A stretch of 56,577 nucleotides of DNA from GWB1-39-12 sp964435575. GTDB lineage: Bacteria; Patescibacteriota; Microgenomatia; UBA8517. Each line of letters opens with the position of its first letter. Position 1 is the first letter of the stretch. The stretch covers positions 1 through 56,577 of the forward strand of contig CAYSZS010000003.1 of NCBI GenBank assembly GCA_964435575.1. The letters are read 5' to 3'. A program made the translations under genes and the position numbers. The notes beneath the pieces were generated by a model that saw only the letters and a list, made by a program, of their open reading frames with translations, was not told where the DNA came from and did not search any database. Below are positions 1 to 8,210 of this stretch, one piece after another.

Positions 1-123
1 CCCGTTTTCCTGCCCCCCAGTGCGGAGACTGGGGGAAATTGCTACGCTATTATACGTGGCAAGCTCCATTTCCGAACCTAAAGCGAGTTTTTGAAGCTGA
101 TTTTATGCGGAAAAATGAAGGAA
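1..123. other. Unassigned left edge with hairpin
   Basis: No gene can be named here. A 7-bp hairpin (CCCCCAG at 14-20 with CTGGGGG at 29-35, 8-nt loop) is present but has no T-run on either strand. On the minus strand a frame opens at ATG 69 and stays open to the window edge (23 codons, beginning MELATYNSV), and a TATAAT lies at 50-55 on that strand. Either a gene or an RNA that continues to the left is possible. I compared the segment by eye with tmRNA, RNase P and SRP RNA landmarks and found no convincing match. Confidence 0.25.
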
Positions 124-267
124 CTAATTATTTTTACTTTTTCTTCCCTTGAAAAATTTTATTAAAATCGCAGCAAGCGAACCTATAATCACAACCGCTT
201 CCAAAATCTTCATTAAACCTGAAGTTTGCTTTTTGGTTCTTTGCTTGCTTTTCGCCTTTCTCGTCAT
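124..267 (-). CDS. Small basic single-pass membrane protein, unknown function
   Basis: 47 aa from the ATG at 267. A very basic N-terminus (TRKAKSKQRTKK) is followed by one hydrophobic segment of about 18 residues (ILEAVVIIGSLAAILIKF) and a basic tail (KGRKSKNN). The frame extends upstream to a TTG at 309, but that TTG is the first base triplet of a plausible -35 box (TTGACT), so the ATG is the better start. I do not recognise a family. Its size, charge and strand agree with a real small membrane gene, but there is no homology evidence. Confidence 0.45.
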   Translation of the reverse strand: MTRKAKSKQRTKKQTSGLMKILEAVVIIGSLAAILIKFFKGRKSKNN

Positions 268-279
268 ATCTATATATTT

Positions 280-309
280 AGAATAGCCATAAAAAGTGTT
301 AGTAGTCAA
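280..309 (-). promoter_or_regulatory. Predicted promoter of the small membrane gene
   Basis: TTGACT at 309-304, an 18-nt spacer and TATTCT at 285-280. The ATG at 267 lies 12 nt after the -10 box, so the predicted leader is only about 5 nt. Confidence 0.45.
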
Positions 310-352
310 GTTTTAAAATAAGTGAAATAAAGGGTATTGAAAATTTATTTTT

Positions 353-358
353 TATAAT
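353..358 (+). promoter_or_regulatory. Predicted -10 box (TATAAT)
   Basis: Perfect TATAAT 17 nt before the ATG at 376. No good -35 is seen at normal spacing (TTGAAA at 337-342 is too close). No Shine-Dalgarno sequence is visible before the ATG. The predicted leader is about 10 nt. Confidence 0.45.
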
Positions 359-375
359 ATAGATTAATTAAATCC

Positions 376-1038
376 ATGAAAAGGATATTTTTATTTTTAT
401 TTCTACTCCTCGTATTTCTAGGAAATATTAATACAGTTTCTGCTGAAACTTACACGTATACTTTTACAAAAGAAGATAAAACTTACATTGTTACAAAAAC
501 AATCGAGGAAGGTAAAATTACAATAGAGACAAAGACTTACGATGCAAGCGGCCAACTTGTGGATACCAAGATTACCGAAAAAGTGGCGGAACCAACACCC
601 GCCAAGGAGTTGCTCTATCCCACAAAAACTGTTACAAAAACTCTGGAAAAAATATCTCCCGTTCCAACTAAAGCCCTTCTTGAGGTACCACCACCAATTA
701 TTAAAACTTATCTTCAATCAGATTTTCCTTTGGAGGTTAGTAAAGAAACCGGTAACTTACTGGTTAAATCATCTTCGGGCGACAAAGAACTTTTAAATGA
801 TCCCGAAATTGTTGTAAAAAAAGCCGAGGATCTTGGACTAGATCTTATTGCCGAGGTTAAATTGATTGAGGATTCCAGCGGAATTAAATACTTGGTAAGC
901 GGAACTAAAAAAGAAAAATTACTCGCGTTATTCGAGGTTTATCTACCAACGTCTTTTGTTTTCAATCCCGATAACGGAAAGCTTGAGAAAATCGAACAAA
1001 CATCTCTTATAAAGATTACTGATCTTTTAAGCTTTTAA
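376..1038 (+). CDS. Secreted protein of unknown function
   Basis: 220 aa. The N-terminus is a clear signal peptide: MKR, a long Leu/Phe-rich core, then a likely cleavage site after VSA at about residues 21-23. The mature part starts with Thr/Tyr-rich beta-type sequence (ETYTYTFTKEDKTYIVTK), continues through a Pro/Thr linker (about residues 75-115) and ends in a charged C-terminal domain without membrane segments. No lipobox Cys follows the signal peptide, so it is probably exported rather than lipid-anchored. I recognise no family. It is followed by a second secreted protein on the same strand, each with its own promoter. Confidence 0.7.
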   Translation: MKRIFLFLFLLLVFLGNINTVSAETYTYTFTKEDKTYIVTKTIEEGKITIETKTYDASGQLVDTKITEKVAEPTPAKELLYPTKTVTKTLEKISPVPTKALLEVPPPIIKTYLQSDFPLEVSKETGNLLVKSSSGDKELLNDPEIVVKKAEDLGLDLIAEVKLIEDSSGIKYLVSGTKKEKLLALFEVYLPTSFVFNPDNGKLEKIEQTSLIKITDLLSF

Positions 1039-1064
1039 TACAAATAAGTCTTCAGTAGTTTTGC

Positions 1065-1093
1065 TTGACAAATAGACTTCCAACCTTTATTAT
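1065..1093 (+). promoter_or_regulatory. Strong sigma-70-type promoter
   Basis: Perfect TTGACA at 1065-1070, a 17-nt spacer and TATTAT at 1088-1093. The ATG of the downstream gene is at 1113, giving a leader of about 13 nt. The TTG of the -35 box is in frame with that gene and can be mistaken for its start. Confidence 0.7.
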
Positions 1094-1112
1094 CATCCCA
1101 TATTTAATAACT

Positions 1113-1667
1113 ATGTTGGAGTTTCTTTTGGCATTAATTCTGACCTTATTTTCCCTGCAGACTATTGCGGCTCAAGATGTAGTAGGTGAAAAATTAATAA
1201 CTAAGTTCGAAGAAAATTTACCCGAAGTCATTACTTCAATTACGCCTCCCGCAAATCCTGAGGATAAAATTTCAAATCAGGGTCAAGACGCTCTATCCGA
1301 GGTCGCTCCTCAATCAGAACATCCCGATCCAGATACAAACAAACAAGATGCTTATAATATTAGTAGCGAAAAACCGCTAGGCGAAGTTGCGGCTGTCGCC
1401 ATCGAAAATTCACCTGCTCTCGTTGTCTGTTCAGATAACCCAAGCTTATGTTTTACGCCCACTCCAACACCAACACTTACTCCGACTCCAACGCCAATTG
1501 AAACGCCAATTCCCCAACCTGAACCTACTTTCATCCCTTGCCCGCCTCCTCCTTGCCCGATAATACATGGTTTCCCAAGCGATAACCCGACAGCACCTCT
1601 AATATATCCCTGTCCAGAATTTCCTACGGGGGAAAAACCTCAAATAGTCTGTCCTGAAACCTACTGA
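1113..1667 (+). CDS. Secreted Thr/Pro-repeat protein, unknown function
   Basis: 184 aa from ATG 1113, chosen because the promoter lies just upstream and the ATG opens directly into a signal peptide (MLEFLLALILTLFSLQTIAA, cleavage likely after AA-A or TIAA). The mature chain is low-complexity: an acidic/Pro region, then a run of TPTP-type repeats (coding an ACNCCN hexamer pattern at about 1456-1505) and a Cys-Pro-rich tail with CPPPPCP and further single Cys residues. The repeats suggest an extended, cell-wall-spanning stalk. No family is recognised. It converges on ftsZ with only 14 nt between stops. Confidence 0.65.
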   Translation: MLEFLLALILTLFSLQTIAAQDVVGEKLITKFEENLPEVITSITPPANPEDKISNQGQDALSEVAPQSEHPDPDTNKQDAYNISSEKPLGEVAAVAIENSPALVVCSDNPSLCFTPTPTPTLTPTPTPIETPIPQPEPTFIPCPPPPCPIIHGFPSDNPTAPLIYPCPEFPTGEKPQIVCPETY

Positions 1668-1681
1668 AGCAAGTAATAAAG

Positions 1682-2839
1682 TTAAGTAATCTTTCTTAAG
1701 AAAGCAGGGATTTCAAATTTTTCTCCAAACACGTCCTGATCTTCCCTACCTGATTCTGGTTCTTCATCTTCCTCTTTTTCCATTTCTTCTTCTTCCTCTT
1801 TTTGAATTTGAAGAGGTTCGCTTACAACGCCTTGGATGGGAGGAGTAATAGTTGGTTGTGCAAAACCTGCAATTCTCGCTCTGGTTTCGTCAAACCCTGT
1901 AGCAACAACCGTTATTCTTATCTGATCCGCAAGTTCGTCCCTGATAACGGCGCCAAAAATGACATTAGCGTCCGCGTCCGCTGAAGCAGAAATAATTCTC
2001 GCCGCCTCGTCAACTTCAAACATCGTCAGGTCACGCCCGCCAGTAATATTGAAAAGTACGCCTGTAGCGCCCTCCATCGAAAGGTCAAGTAGAGGGGATG
2101 ATATCGCGGCGCGAGCTGCCATCTGGGCCCTATTTTCACCAACTCCTGTTCCAATACCCAGAAGCGCTGTCCCGGCGTCTTTCATCACGGTCTTTATATC
2201 CGCAAAGTCGACGTTTATTAGCCCGGGCGTGGTTATTATGTCGGCTATTCCTGATACTGCCTGTCCAAGAACCGAGTCTGCAACTTTAAATGCCTCAAGA
2301 AGAGTCATTTTCCGATCGATAACGTCCATCAGTCTTTGGTTTGGAATGACTATGAGTGTATCCACCTGCTCCCTTAACTCATTAATCCCGTCATCAGCAA
2401 CCACGGCCCTTCTCGTCCCCTCAAAATGAAAAGGCTTTGTTACGATTGCCACAGTAAGTGCTCCCGTTTCTTTGGCGATCTTAGCGATTATCGGCGAAGC
2501 TCCTGTTCCCGTCCCTCCCCCCATGCCTGCCGTTAAAAAAACCATGTCGCTATCCAGAAGTAATTCTTTGATTTTTTCTTTCGACTCTTCCGCAGCTTGA
2601 GTCCCAACATCCGGATCCCCACCCGAACCCAATCCCTTCGTCAATTTTTCTCCAATTTGAACTTTTGTAGGAGCTTTGTTGGCAAGAAGCACCTGAGCAT
2701 CAGTATTTACGGCTATAAATTCAACCCCCAGTATTTCGTCTGTCTCAATCATTGAGGCAACGGCATTACTTCCGCCACCGCCTATTCCCACTACCTTAAT
2801 TTTTGCAATTCTAGCCGAATCAGGTTTTACAAGTGCCAT
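1682..2839 (-). CDS. ftsZ: Cell division protein FtsZ
   Basis: 385 aa tubulin-like GTPase that polymerises into the cytokinetic ring. The N-terminal nucleotide-binding loop GGGGSNAV is at about residues 20-27, and the tubulin signature GGGTGTGASP at about 105-114. The T7 catalytic loop (NVDFADIKT) follows, then the C-terminal FtsZ domain. After about residue 320 comes a variable, extremely acidic linker (EEEEEMEKEEDEEPE) and a conserved C-terminal tail peptide (EIPAFLRK), the usual docking site for FtsA. Length is typical. It is the last gene of the dcw cluster, separated from ftsA by 98 nt that hold a 9-nt-period array and a promoter of its own. Confidence 0.97.
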   Translation of the reverse strand: MALVKPDSARIAKIKVVGIGGGGSNAVASMIETDEILGVEFIAVNTDAQVLLANKAPTKVQIGEKLTKGLGSGGDPDVGTQAAEESKEKIKELLLDSDMVFLTAGMGGGTGTGASPIIAKIAKETGALTVAIVTKPFHFEGTRRAVVADDGINELREQVDTLIVIPNQRLMDVIDRKMTLLEAFKVADSVLGQAVSGIADIITTPGLINVDFADIKTVMKDAGTALLGIGTGVGENRAQMAARAAISSPLLDLSMEGATGVLFNITGGRDLTMFEVDEAARIISASADADANVIFGAVIRDELADQIRITVVATGFDETRARIAGFAQPTITPPIQGVVSEPLQIQKEEEEEMEKEEDEEPESGREDQDVFGEKFEIPAFLRKIT

Positions 2840-2854
2840 AAGTCTGTGGGCAAG

Positions 2855-2883
2855 ATTCTACTATGTCAAACTTTATATTACAA
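2855..2883 (-). promoter_or_regulatory. Predicted ftsZ promoter
   Basis: TTGTAA at 2883-2878, a 17-nt spacer and TAGAAT at 2860-2855. The ATG follows 15 nt after the -10 box. This would let ftsZ be made in excess of the upstream division genes. Confidence 0.5.
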
Positions 2884-2891
2884 GTCTTCAA

Positions 2892-2936
2892 CTTTTGATG
2901 CTTTTGGTACTTTAAATACTCGTAGTACTTAAATCA
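2892..2936 (-). repeat. Five-unit array with 9-nt period between ftsA and ftsZ
   Basis: Read on the minus strand the units are TGATTTAAG, TACTACGAG, TATTTAAAG, TACCAAAAG and CATCAAAAG. They abut the ftsA stop (2938) and end 8 nt before the predicted ftsZ -35. The units are degenerate, with a rough consensus TAYYAAAAG. Confidence 0.5.
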
Positions 2937-2937
2937 T

Positions 2938-4215
2938 TCAGGGCAGAAGATCTTTTATCGATGCTATAAGTTTACCAACGATGCCTTTGGAAGGCAGTTT
3001 AATCTTCTTTGAAAAAGATGTCAATGATTCCTCATCCTCAAAATCCGAAGAATGAAGGATTAATCCAATTGCTACAGCAAATGTAGGATTCATAACGTCG
3101 TCTATTAAGCCTCCAACGCCCTTGGGGATGCCTATTCTAACAGGCAGGGAAAGCATTCTCCTTGCAGCCTCGCTTGCCCCAACCGTTTCAGCACCGCCAC
3201 CTGTAATAACCGCCCCAGCGGGTACTCTTGCCGCCAATCCTTCCCTATCAAGAGCAATTTTTACCATTGAAAAAATTTCATTAAGACGCGGTTTTATTAT
3301 TCCCTCTGTCAATGTTTTTTTCGAAACTTTTTTGATCTCATTAATGCCCAAAGACTCCAAATCAAATTCGTCAGAAGCACCCTGGTCCTTCACTTTTTTA
3401 GCTTTTTTATCTTCTGCCGAGAGGGCTAGTTTTATTTTTTCGGCGACTTCAAGAGAAACTCTCAAGCCAATGGCCAAATCGTTACTGACGTTTTTCGCAC
3501 CAATCGGAAGAACGCTCGAGTAACTCAAAGCTCCGTCAACGTAAGCTGCAATAGACGTAGTACCCCCACCTACATCAATTAATACACATCCCAATTCCTT
3601 TTCGGTTTTTGTGAGTACTGCCTCGGAAGCTGCTAAGCCCGAGAAGATAAGATTATTAACTTTTATACCAACTTCGTTAATCGCTTTTTTTAGATTTTTT
3701 ACCGCCGCGTTTGACGCGGTTACAAGATGAGTTTGTACTTCAAGTCTTACGCCGCTCATCCCGACCGGATCCTTTACACCCTCCTCGCCGTCGACTACAA
3801 ACTCTCTTGGCAGTACGTGTATCAGCTCTCTCGAAGAAGGAAGAGAGACTGCGCTTGCAGCTTCAATTACCCTATCCACGTCGTCATAGTTTATTTCTCC
3901 ACCCGGGTCTGAAACTGCAACGATTCCCTGCGAATTCTGTGAGGCTACGTGTGCTCCGCCCAAAGAAACGACTGCGTTGTCTAAATTATATCCGGCCATG
4001 CGTTCGGCTGCCTCAACACTGGAAATTGTAGCCTCAACAGCTTCATCTATATCTACAATTTGCCCTTTCTTAATGCCCTTAGATTCAACCGAAGAAACAC
4101 CAACGAGATTAATGGTTTTAGCATTTATTACAGGATCAAAACTAACTTTTGCAATTATTGTCGCAATTTTGGAAGAACCGAGTTCGATTCCGGACAAGAT
4201 TTTGGTCTTTGACAT
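2938..4215 (-). CDS. ftsA: Cell division protein FtsA
   Basis: 425 aa actin-family ATPase that tethers FtsZ to the membrane. The start SGIELGSSKIATIIAKV is the phosphate-1 region; the SHS2 (1C) domain follows (about residues 85-160); VLIDVGGGTTSIAAYVDG is the phosphate-2 motif and AVITGGGAETVGASE the adenosine motif. The C-terminus IVGKLIASIKDLLP is an amphipathic helix suited to membrane targeting. Length is normal. A lysine-rich insert (KKAKKVKDQGASDEFD) sits in the 2B region. The gene starts 1 nt after the ftsQ stop. Confidence 0.96.
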   Translation of the reverse strand: MSKTKILSGIELGSSKIATIIAKVSFDPVINAKTINLVGVSSVESKGIKKGQIVDIDEAVEATISSVEAAERMAGYNLDNAVVSLGGAHVASQNSQGIVAVSDPGGEINYDDVDRVIEAASAVSLPSSRELIHVLPREFVVDGEEGVKDPVGMSGVRLEVQTHLVTASNAAVKNLKKAINEVGIKVNNLIFSGLAASEAVLTKTEKELGCVLIDVGGGTTSIAAYVDGALSYSSVLPIGAKNVSNDLAIGLRVSLEVAEKIKLALSAEDKKAKKVKDQGASDEFDLESLGINEIKKVSKKTLTEGIIKPRLNEIFSMVKIALDREGLAARVPAGAVITGGGAETVGASEAARRMLSLPVRIGIPKGVGGLIDDVMNPTFAVAIGLILHSSDFEDEESLTSFSKKIKLPSKGIVGKLIASIKDLLP

Positions 4216-4216
4216 A

Positions 4217-4909
4217 CTATTTGATTACAGGATTTTTATATCTCAAATCAACTATGCTTTTAGAAGAATCTGAATTTTCCTTTTCCGAGTCTATTTTCTC
4301 AAGCTCGTTTGCAATAAGAACAAAAGACCCTAAAAGTAAATCCCCATCCCCTTCAACTGGAAATATTACAGTGGGACCAGTCATAAGTTCAATGACCAAT
4401 TTATCACCTTCCATATGAGATTGCCTTAATTTAAAGCTACTTGTTAAGTTTCTTACTATATTTAACGAAAATAAAATCTCTTGGCTAACTTTCTCGCCAA
4501 CACTGGGTAGACTTCCTTCGATAATTAAACGCGGCAGGCTAGACGTCTCTACCATTTGCAAAACTATTCCTTCTTCCGAGATCGATGCTACAGATTTTTC
4601 GTCATTTTTTGCTATTGTAAACTTAGGTTTTTCTAAGAGGACGCTGACTGCAAATTTTGGAGGTAGTTTAAAGGAAATCGTATATTCCTTGACTAAAATA
4701 TGTCGGTCAAGATAGTTTCTTATATTTTTTTTAGCACTAAAATAACTTTCTCCTTTTTGTTTTGATATTTCCTGCCCTAAAGTCTCGCTACACTCGCCGT
4801 ATTGGCTGAAACATGTAACGTCATGAACTCTTACTATTCTTGGTAAGGAAGTAATAATCGCTAAACCAAAAAATAATAATAAAAGGAATTTCTTTTTCAT
4901 TTTTTTCAA
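4217..4909 (-). CDS. ftsQ: Cell division protein FtsQ/DivIB
   Basis: 230 aa bitopic protein: a Lys-rich cytoplasmic start, one membrane helix (about residues 7-23) and an extracytoplasmic part beginning with a POTRA-like region (the IRNYLDRHILVKEYTISFKLPPKFAVSV segment resembles the substrate-like strand pair of FtsQ POTRA domains). It would link FtsL/FtsI to the ring. Sequence conservation is weak, as usual for the family, and the call leans on position between murG and ftsA. Its start overlaps the murG stop by 4 nt (ATGA). Confidence 0.8.
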   Translation of the reverse strand: MKKMKKKFLLLLFFGLAIITSLPRIVRVHDVTCFSQYGECSETLGQEISKQKGESYFSAKKNIRNYLDRHILVKEYTISFKLPPKFAVSVLLEKPKFTIAKNDEKSVASISEEGIVLQMVETSSLPRLIIEGSLPSVGEKVSQEILFSLNIVRNLTSSFKLRQSHMEGDKLVIELMTGPTVIFPVEGDGDLLLGSFVLIANELEKIDSEKENSDSSKSIVDLRYKNPVIK

Positions 4910-6018
4910 ACAAAATTTTCTACTACTTCAACCAATTTTTTTGCGGCGTCTTTATCCGGGCTTTCCTTCCCTCTTACATTTTGTAATATATTATTCCAAT
5001 TGGCTTTAATGTATTTTATCTCCCTAACAAGACTTTGAGGAGTCATCCTATCTTGATTTAAAACTCTAGAAATTCCAAATTTATCGGCGAAAAGCGCATT
5101 CTTCTTTTGCTCATCAAGATAAGAAATCGGGAGAGGTATCAGGATAGAAGGTTTTTTGGCAGCCAAAATTTTTGATACCGTATTTGCGCCTGCCCTGGAA
5201 ATTACGATATCAGATAACCTAAAAAGTGCGTTAAACTTTTTCGGGCTGACGATGCCATAAACCCGATATCTTTCTTTGAGGTTTTCTGGAAGTCCAGTTT
5301 GAATATCTTTGAATTTCTTCTCGTTTCTAATGCCTGTCAAATGAATTAAGTGAAAATCTTTAAGCATACTTAAAAGTGAGCTTTCAACTATATTATTAAT
5401 AGCAAGCGCACCCGATTGACCTCCTGTCACAAAAATAGTCGGAGTTTTACCTAAAGCGCGTTCAGGTTTTTTTTCAAAAACTTCACTCGGAGTCGGATTT
5501 CCCGTTAGTATAATTTTATTTTCCGGAAAATAGTCTTTACTTGTTACCCTCGAGATCGCGATTTTTCTTGCAAAAAAAGAAGAATATCTATTTGCCCTTC
5601 CCACGACTGAAGTTTGTTCATGAATAATTACCGTTATTCCCAAAAAGTAACCTACAATAACAACCGGAAATGCGGCGAATCCGCCAAAAGACAGGATTAA
5701 ATCGGGTTTAATTCTAGTCAGGAGAATAAATGCATGAATAAATCCTATCGGTATCTTAAGAATTGACGGAAATGTGTGAATTGTTAATTTCCTCTGAATC
5801 CGACCGGCTGTAATTCCATATGTTTTAATGTGGTATTTGGGAAAATAAATCGACGAAAGTGATGGTACCTTCTGCCCCTCGAGTGAACTTTTAAATCCAA
5901 TCCAGCTAATATCCCAGTTTTTATTTTGCTTTCTTATTTCTTCAATAACGACAAAAGCCGTAGAACCGGCGTGACCACCCGTCATGACAATTTTTACTTT
6001 TTTATTAATCTTTGGCAT
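4906..6018 (-). CDS. murG: UDP-GlcNAc:lipid I GlcNAc transferase MurG
   Basis: 370 aa GT28 enzyme making lipid II at the inner face of the membrane. TGGHAGSTAFVV (about residues 13-24) is the N-terminal Gly-rich loop, slightly shifted from the usual GGTGGH. SFGGFAAFPVVI and IHEQTSVVGRANR match the acceptor-side motifs, and FVTGGQSGALAIN the second Gly loop. The C-terminal part carries the donor-binding ISRAGANTVSKILAAKKPSILIPLP block. Length is normal. It overlaps ftsQ by 4 nt and ftsW by 14 nt, so translation is probably coupled. Confidence 0.95.
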   Translation of the reverse strand: MPKINKKVKIVMTGGHAGSTAFVVIEEIRKQNKNWDISWIGFKSSLEGQKVPSLSSIYFPKYHIKTYGITAGRIQRKLTIHTFPSILKIPIGFIHAFILLTRIKPDLILSFGGFAAFPVVIVGYFLGITVIIHEQTSVVGRANRYSSFFARKIAISRVTSKDYFPENKIILTGNPTPSEVFEKKPERALGKTPTIFVTGGQSGALAINNIVESSLLSMLKDFHLIHLTGIRNEKKFKDIQTGLPENLKERYRVYGIVSPKKFNALFRLSDIVISRAGANTVSKILAAKKPSILIPLPISYLDEQKKNALFADKFGISRVLNQDRMTPQSLVREIKYIKANWNNILQNVRGKESPDKDAAKKLVEVVENFV

Positions 6019-7105
6019 AACTCGAAATATTTAAAAGTATGCCGCAGGCGATAAGTATTGTTACCAAAGAACTACCTCCGTATGAAAAAAACGGCAAAGG
6101 TATTCCTGTCAGGGGAACGAGTGCGACCATCGAGGAAATATTCAAAAATGCTTGTCCGCCTATCCAAGAAACAATTCCAATAGCCAATATTCTTGAAAAT
6201 TTATCAGGGGCACGCTTGGCAATATAGATTCCTCTTATAATAAAAAAAACAAAAGCCAAAATTAAAAGTGCTGCGCCTAAAAATCCAACTTCTTCCGAAA
6301 TCACCGCAAAAATAGAATCGGTCGCGGTTTCCGGTAAAAAAAGATATTTCTGCCTGGAGTGCCCCAATCCCACTCCAAATAAACCACCGGACCCGAGAGC
6401 GATAAGAATTTGTCTGATGTGATAAGACTTATCAAGAGGATCTCGGCTTCGCTCGAAAAAAGTAAGCAGGCGATCTTTTCTATAGTCAGAAAACATTATC
6501 AAAATCGATCCCAAAATCACACCCACAAGAAGCGTTAATGCAAAAAACGCAAGGGGTACACCAGCCACAAAAATTTGCACCATTGCCATACCCACTATAA
6601 CGATGGTCGTGCCCAAATCAGGCTGAAGCATTATAAGAAAGGAGGAAAGAATAATGGGTAAAAGATAAGCAAGATATTTTTTATCACGGGTTGAAAGTTT
6701 GGCAATATAGAGAGCAAGAGTTAATTTTACAAATTCGGAAGGCTGAAAAGTCAAAGGTCCCAAGGAAACCCAGCGCCTTGCCCCCAAAAACCTTTCTCCA
6801 ATATTCGGTATAAATACCAAAAGTAGTCCCAAAAGACTCGCAAAAAAAAGAAGACTCGCAGTTTTCTCCCAAATTTTATAATTTAGTCTACTAACGATAA
6901 AAAACAGGCATATTCCGAAAAATGCCCAGATGAGCTGTTGTTTGACAAAAAAAAATTTATCAGAAAAATTCTTTTGGGCAAGGGGTGCCGAAGCATCGGT
7001 CAGAGCAACTAGTCCTACCAACGTCAAGACTAGAGTCAGAAATAAAAGCTTTTTATCAAAAGTCTGTGAATTTTTTAGTAATTTATGTTTTCGCACACTC
7101 TTCAC
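6005..7105 (-). CDS. ftsW: SEDS glycosyltransferase FtsW
   Basis: 366 aa polytopic protein of the SEDS family, the septal peptidoglycan polymerase that works with FtsI. About ten hydrophobic segments are visible. Family landmarks include the QQLIWAFFGI start of helix 2, RFLGARRWVSLGPLTFQPSEFVKL, the LQPDLGTT motif and the C-terminal PLTGIPLPFFSYGGSS block. RodA is the alternative, but the position between mraY and murG supports FtsW. It starts 4 nt after the mraY stop. Confidence 0.94.
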   Translation of the reverse strand: MKSVRKHKLLKNSQTFDKKLLFLTLVLTLVGLVALTDASAPLAQKNFSDKFFFVKQQLIWAFFGICLFFIVSRLNYKIWEKTASLLFFASLLGLLLVFIPNIGERFLGARRWVSLGPLTFQPSEFVKLTLALYIAKLSTRDKKYLAYLLPIILSSFLIMLQPDLGTTIVIVGMAMVQIFVAGVPLAFFALTLLVGVILGSILIMFSDYRKDRLLTFFERSRDPLDKSYHIRQILIALGSGGLFGVGLGHSRQKYLFLPETATDSIFAVISEEVGFLGAALLILAFVFFIIRGIYIAKRAPDKFSRILAIGIVSWIGGQAFLNISSMVALVPLTGIPLPFFSYGGSSLVTILIACGILLNISSYAKD

Positions 7106-7109
7106 TTTT

Positions 7110-8165
7110 TCAAATTGTGGCTAACCAAAGACCAAATATGGCGAGAATTAAACCTGCTAACCATGCACGCATTACGATCTTCGGTTCCTCCCAACCGATT
7201 GCCAGAAAAGTATTGTGCAAGGGAGCCAAAGGTAAAATAGGTTTTTTAAGAACTTTCCAACCGATAATTTGTATAAACGAGGAAGAAATCTCAACGACAA
7301 AAAGGCCGCCGATAACTACAAGCGCGGCGATACTTCCTGTAAGTAGGCCGATTACTGCTAAGCTGGCTCCGAATGAAAGCGCTCCAACGTCTCCGAGATG
7401 AATTCTTGCCGGCCAGATATTAAAATAGCCAAATGCCAAAAGCGCTCCCAACCAAAGCGTAATAAATAGCGACACTGGGGTATCAAGACTATTGGCCGCA
7501 ATTGCTCCGAATGCCACCAAACAAATAACTAAAAGGCCGCTTGCCAAGCCGTCAAGTCCGTCTGTTATATTTAGTGCATTTGAAAAAGCAACTATCACAA
7601 AGGCCGCAAAAGGAATATACCAATAACCCAAGTGAAGCGTCTTTTCGAAAAGCGGAATGTGTACAATCTCTATTCCTAGTTTCTTAAATAAAACAAAACC
7701 CACAATAAATCCTAATATCCACTGCAATACAAATTTATGTCTTCTGGTAAGTCCAAACCATAACCCCACCAAACCAGGTTTGGGTTTGGCCAACATTTTT
7801 ATAAGATCATCATATAATCCCAATAAACCAAAAGATAAAAATGTAAAATATATTACGAAAAGTTCTGTTTTAAAATTGTAAGAGCTTCTGATGTAGACGC
7901 CCATTCTTGACGCGAACGGAAATAGAAATGTAAAAAGAATAGTAACTACTAATATTATTAAAATTCCTCCGCCAACCGGAGTTCCGGCTTTTATATCGTG
8001 TAATTTATCAAAAAGCGGAATTTTCCCCTTTAAAGGGGCCTCTTTTTTCCTGGTTAGCTTAAGTTTATAAAGAAGATCTATAAAAGGAACGACTAAAAGG
8101 CTGGTAATAGAAAAAGAGAATAGTAAAAGTCCTAAAGCCAAGGGCAGTATGTTTGGCGTATTCAT
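7110..8165 (-). CDS. mraY: Phospho-MurNAc-pentapeptide transferase MraY, atypical C-terminal motif
   Basis: 351 aa polytopic enzyme that moves phospho-MurNAc-pentapeptide to undecaprenyl phosphate (lipid I). Mg-binding LYDDLIK (DD at 119-120), NITDGLDGLA (about 199-208) and HLGDVGALSFG (about 256-266) are all present. The last cytoplasmic loop, usually PxHHHxE, reads APLHNTFLAIGW (314-325): one His is kept and the next two positions are Asn and Thr. The other catalytic acids and the genomic position support MraY over WecA-like relatives. The 45-nt gap upstream has several TATAAT-like boxes. Confidence 0.9.
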   Translation of the reverse strand: MNTPNILPLALGLLLFSFSITSLLVVPFIDLLYKLKLTRKKEAPLKGKIPLFDKLHDIKAGTPVGGGILIILVVTILFTFLFPFASRMGVYIRSSYNFKTELFVIYFTFLSFGLLGLYDDLIKMLAKPKPGLVGLWFGLTRRHKFVLQWILGFIVGFVLFKKLGIEIVHIPLFEKTLHLGYWYIPFAAFVIVAFSNALNITDGLDGLASGLLVICLVAFGAIAANSLDTPVSLFITLWLGALLAFGYFNIWPARIHLGDVGALSFGASLAVIGLLTGSIAALVVIGGLFVVEISSSFIQIIGWKVLKKPILPLAPLHNTFLAIGWEEPKIVMRAWLAGLILAIFGLWLATI

Positions 8166-8179
8166 AAGAAAAAAGTAGA

Positions 8180-8208
8180 ATTATGATACTTTATTATATA
8201 GTATTATA
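8180..8208 (-). promoter_or_regulatory. Possible promoter cluster before mraY
   Basis: Three -10-like hexamers on the minus strand: TATAAT at 8208-8203, TATAAT at 8198-8193 and CATAAT at 8185-8180 (14 nt before the mraY ATG). No clear -35 is seen and the stretch is AT-rich, so some may be chance. Confidence 0.35.
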
Positions 8209-8210
8209 GT

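Noticed and set aside
14..35. Hairpin at the left edge as part of tmRNA, RNase P or SRP RNA
   Set aside because: None of the conserved landmarks of these RNAs could be recognised on either strand, and too little sequence is available.
1065..1112. TTG at 1065 as start of the Thr/Pro-repeat protein
   Set aside because: It is the first codon-like triplet of a perfect TTGACA -35 box, and the signal peptide begins at ATG 1113. The TTGs at 309 and 33085 were rejected on the same grounds.
1692..1705. CTTTCTTAAGAAAG palindrome as a bidirectional terminator
   Set aside because: It lies within the last codons of ftsZ and lacks a T-run; probably coding coincidence.
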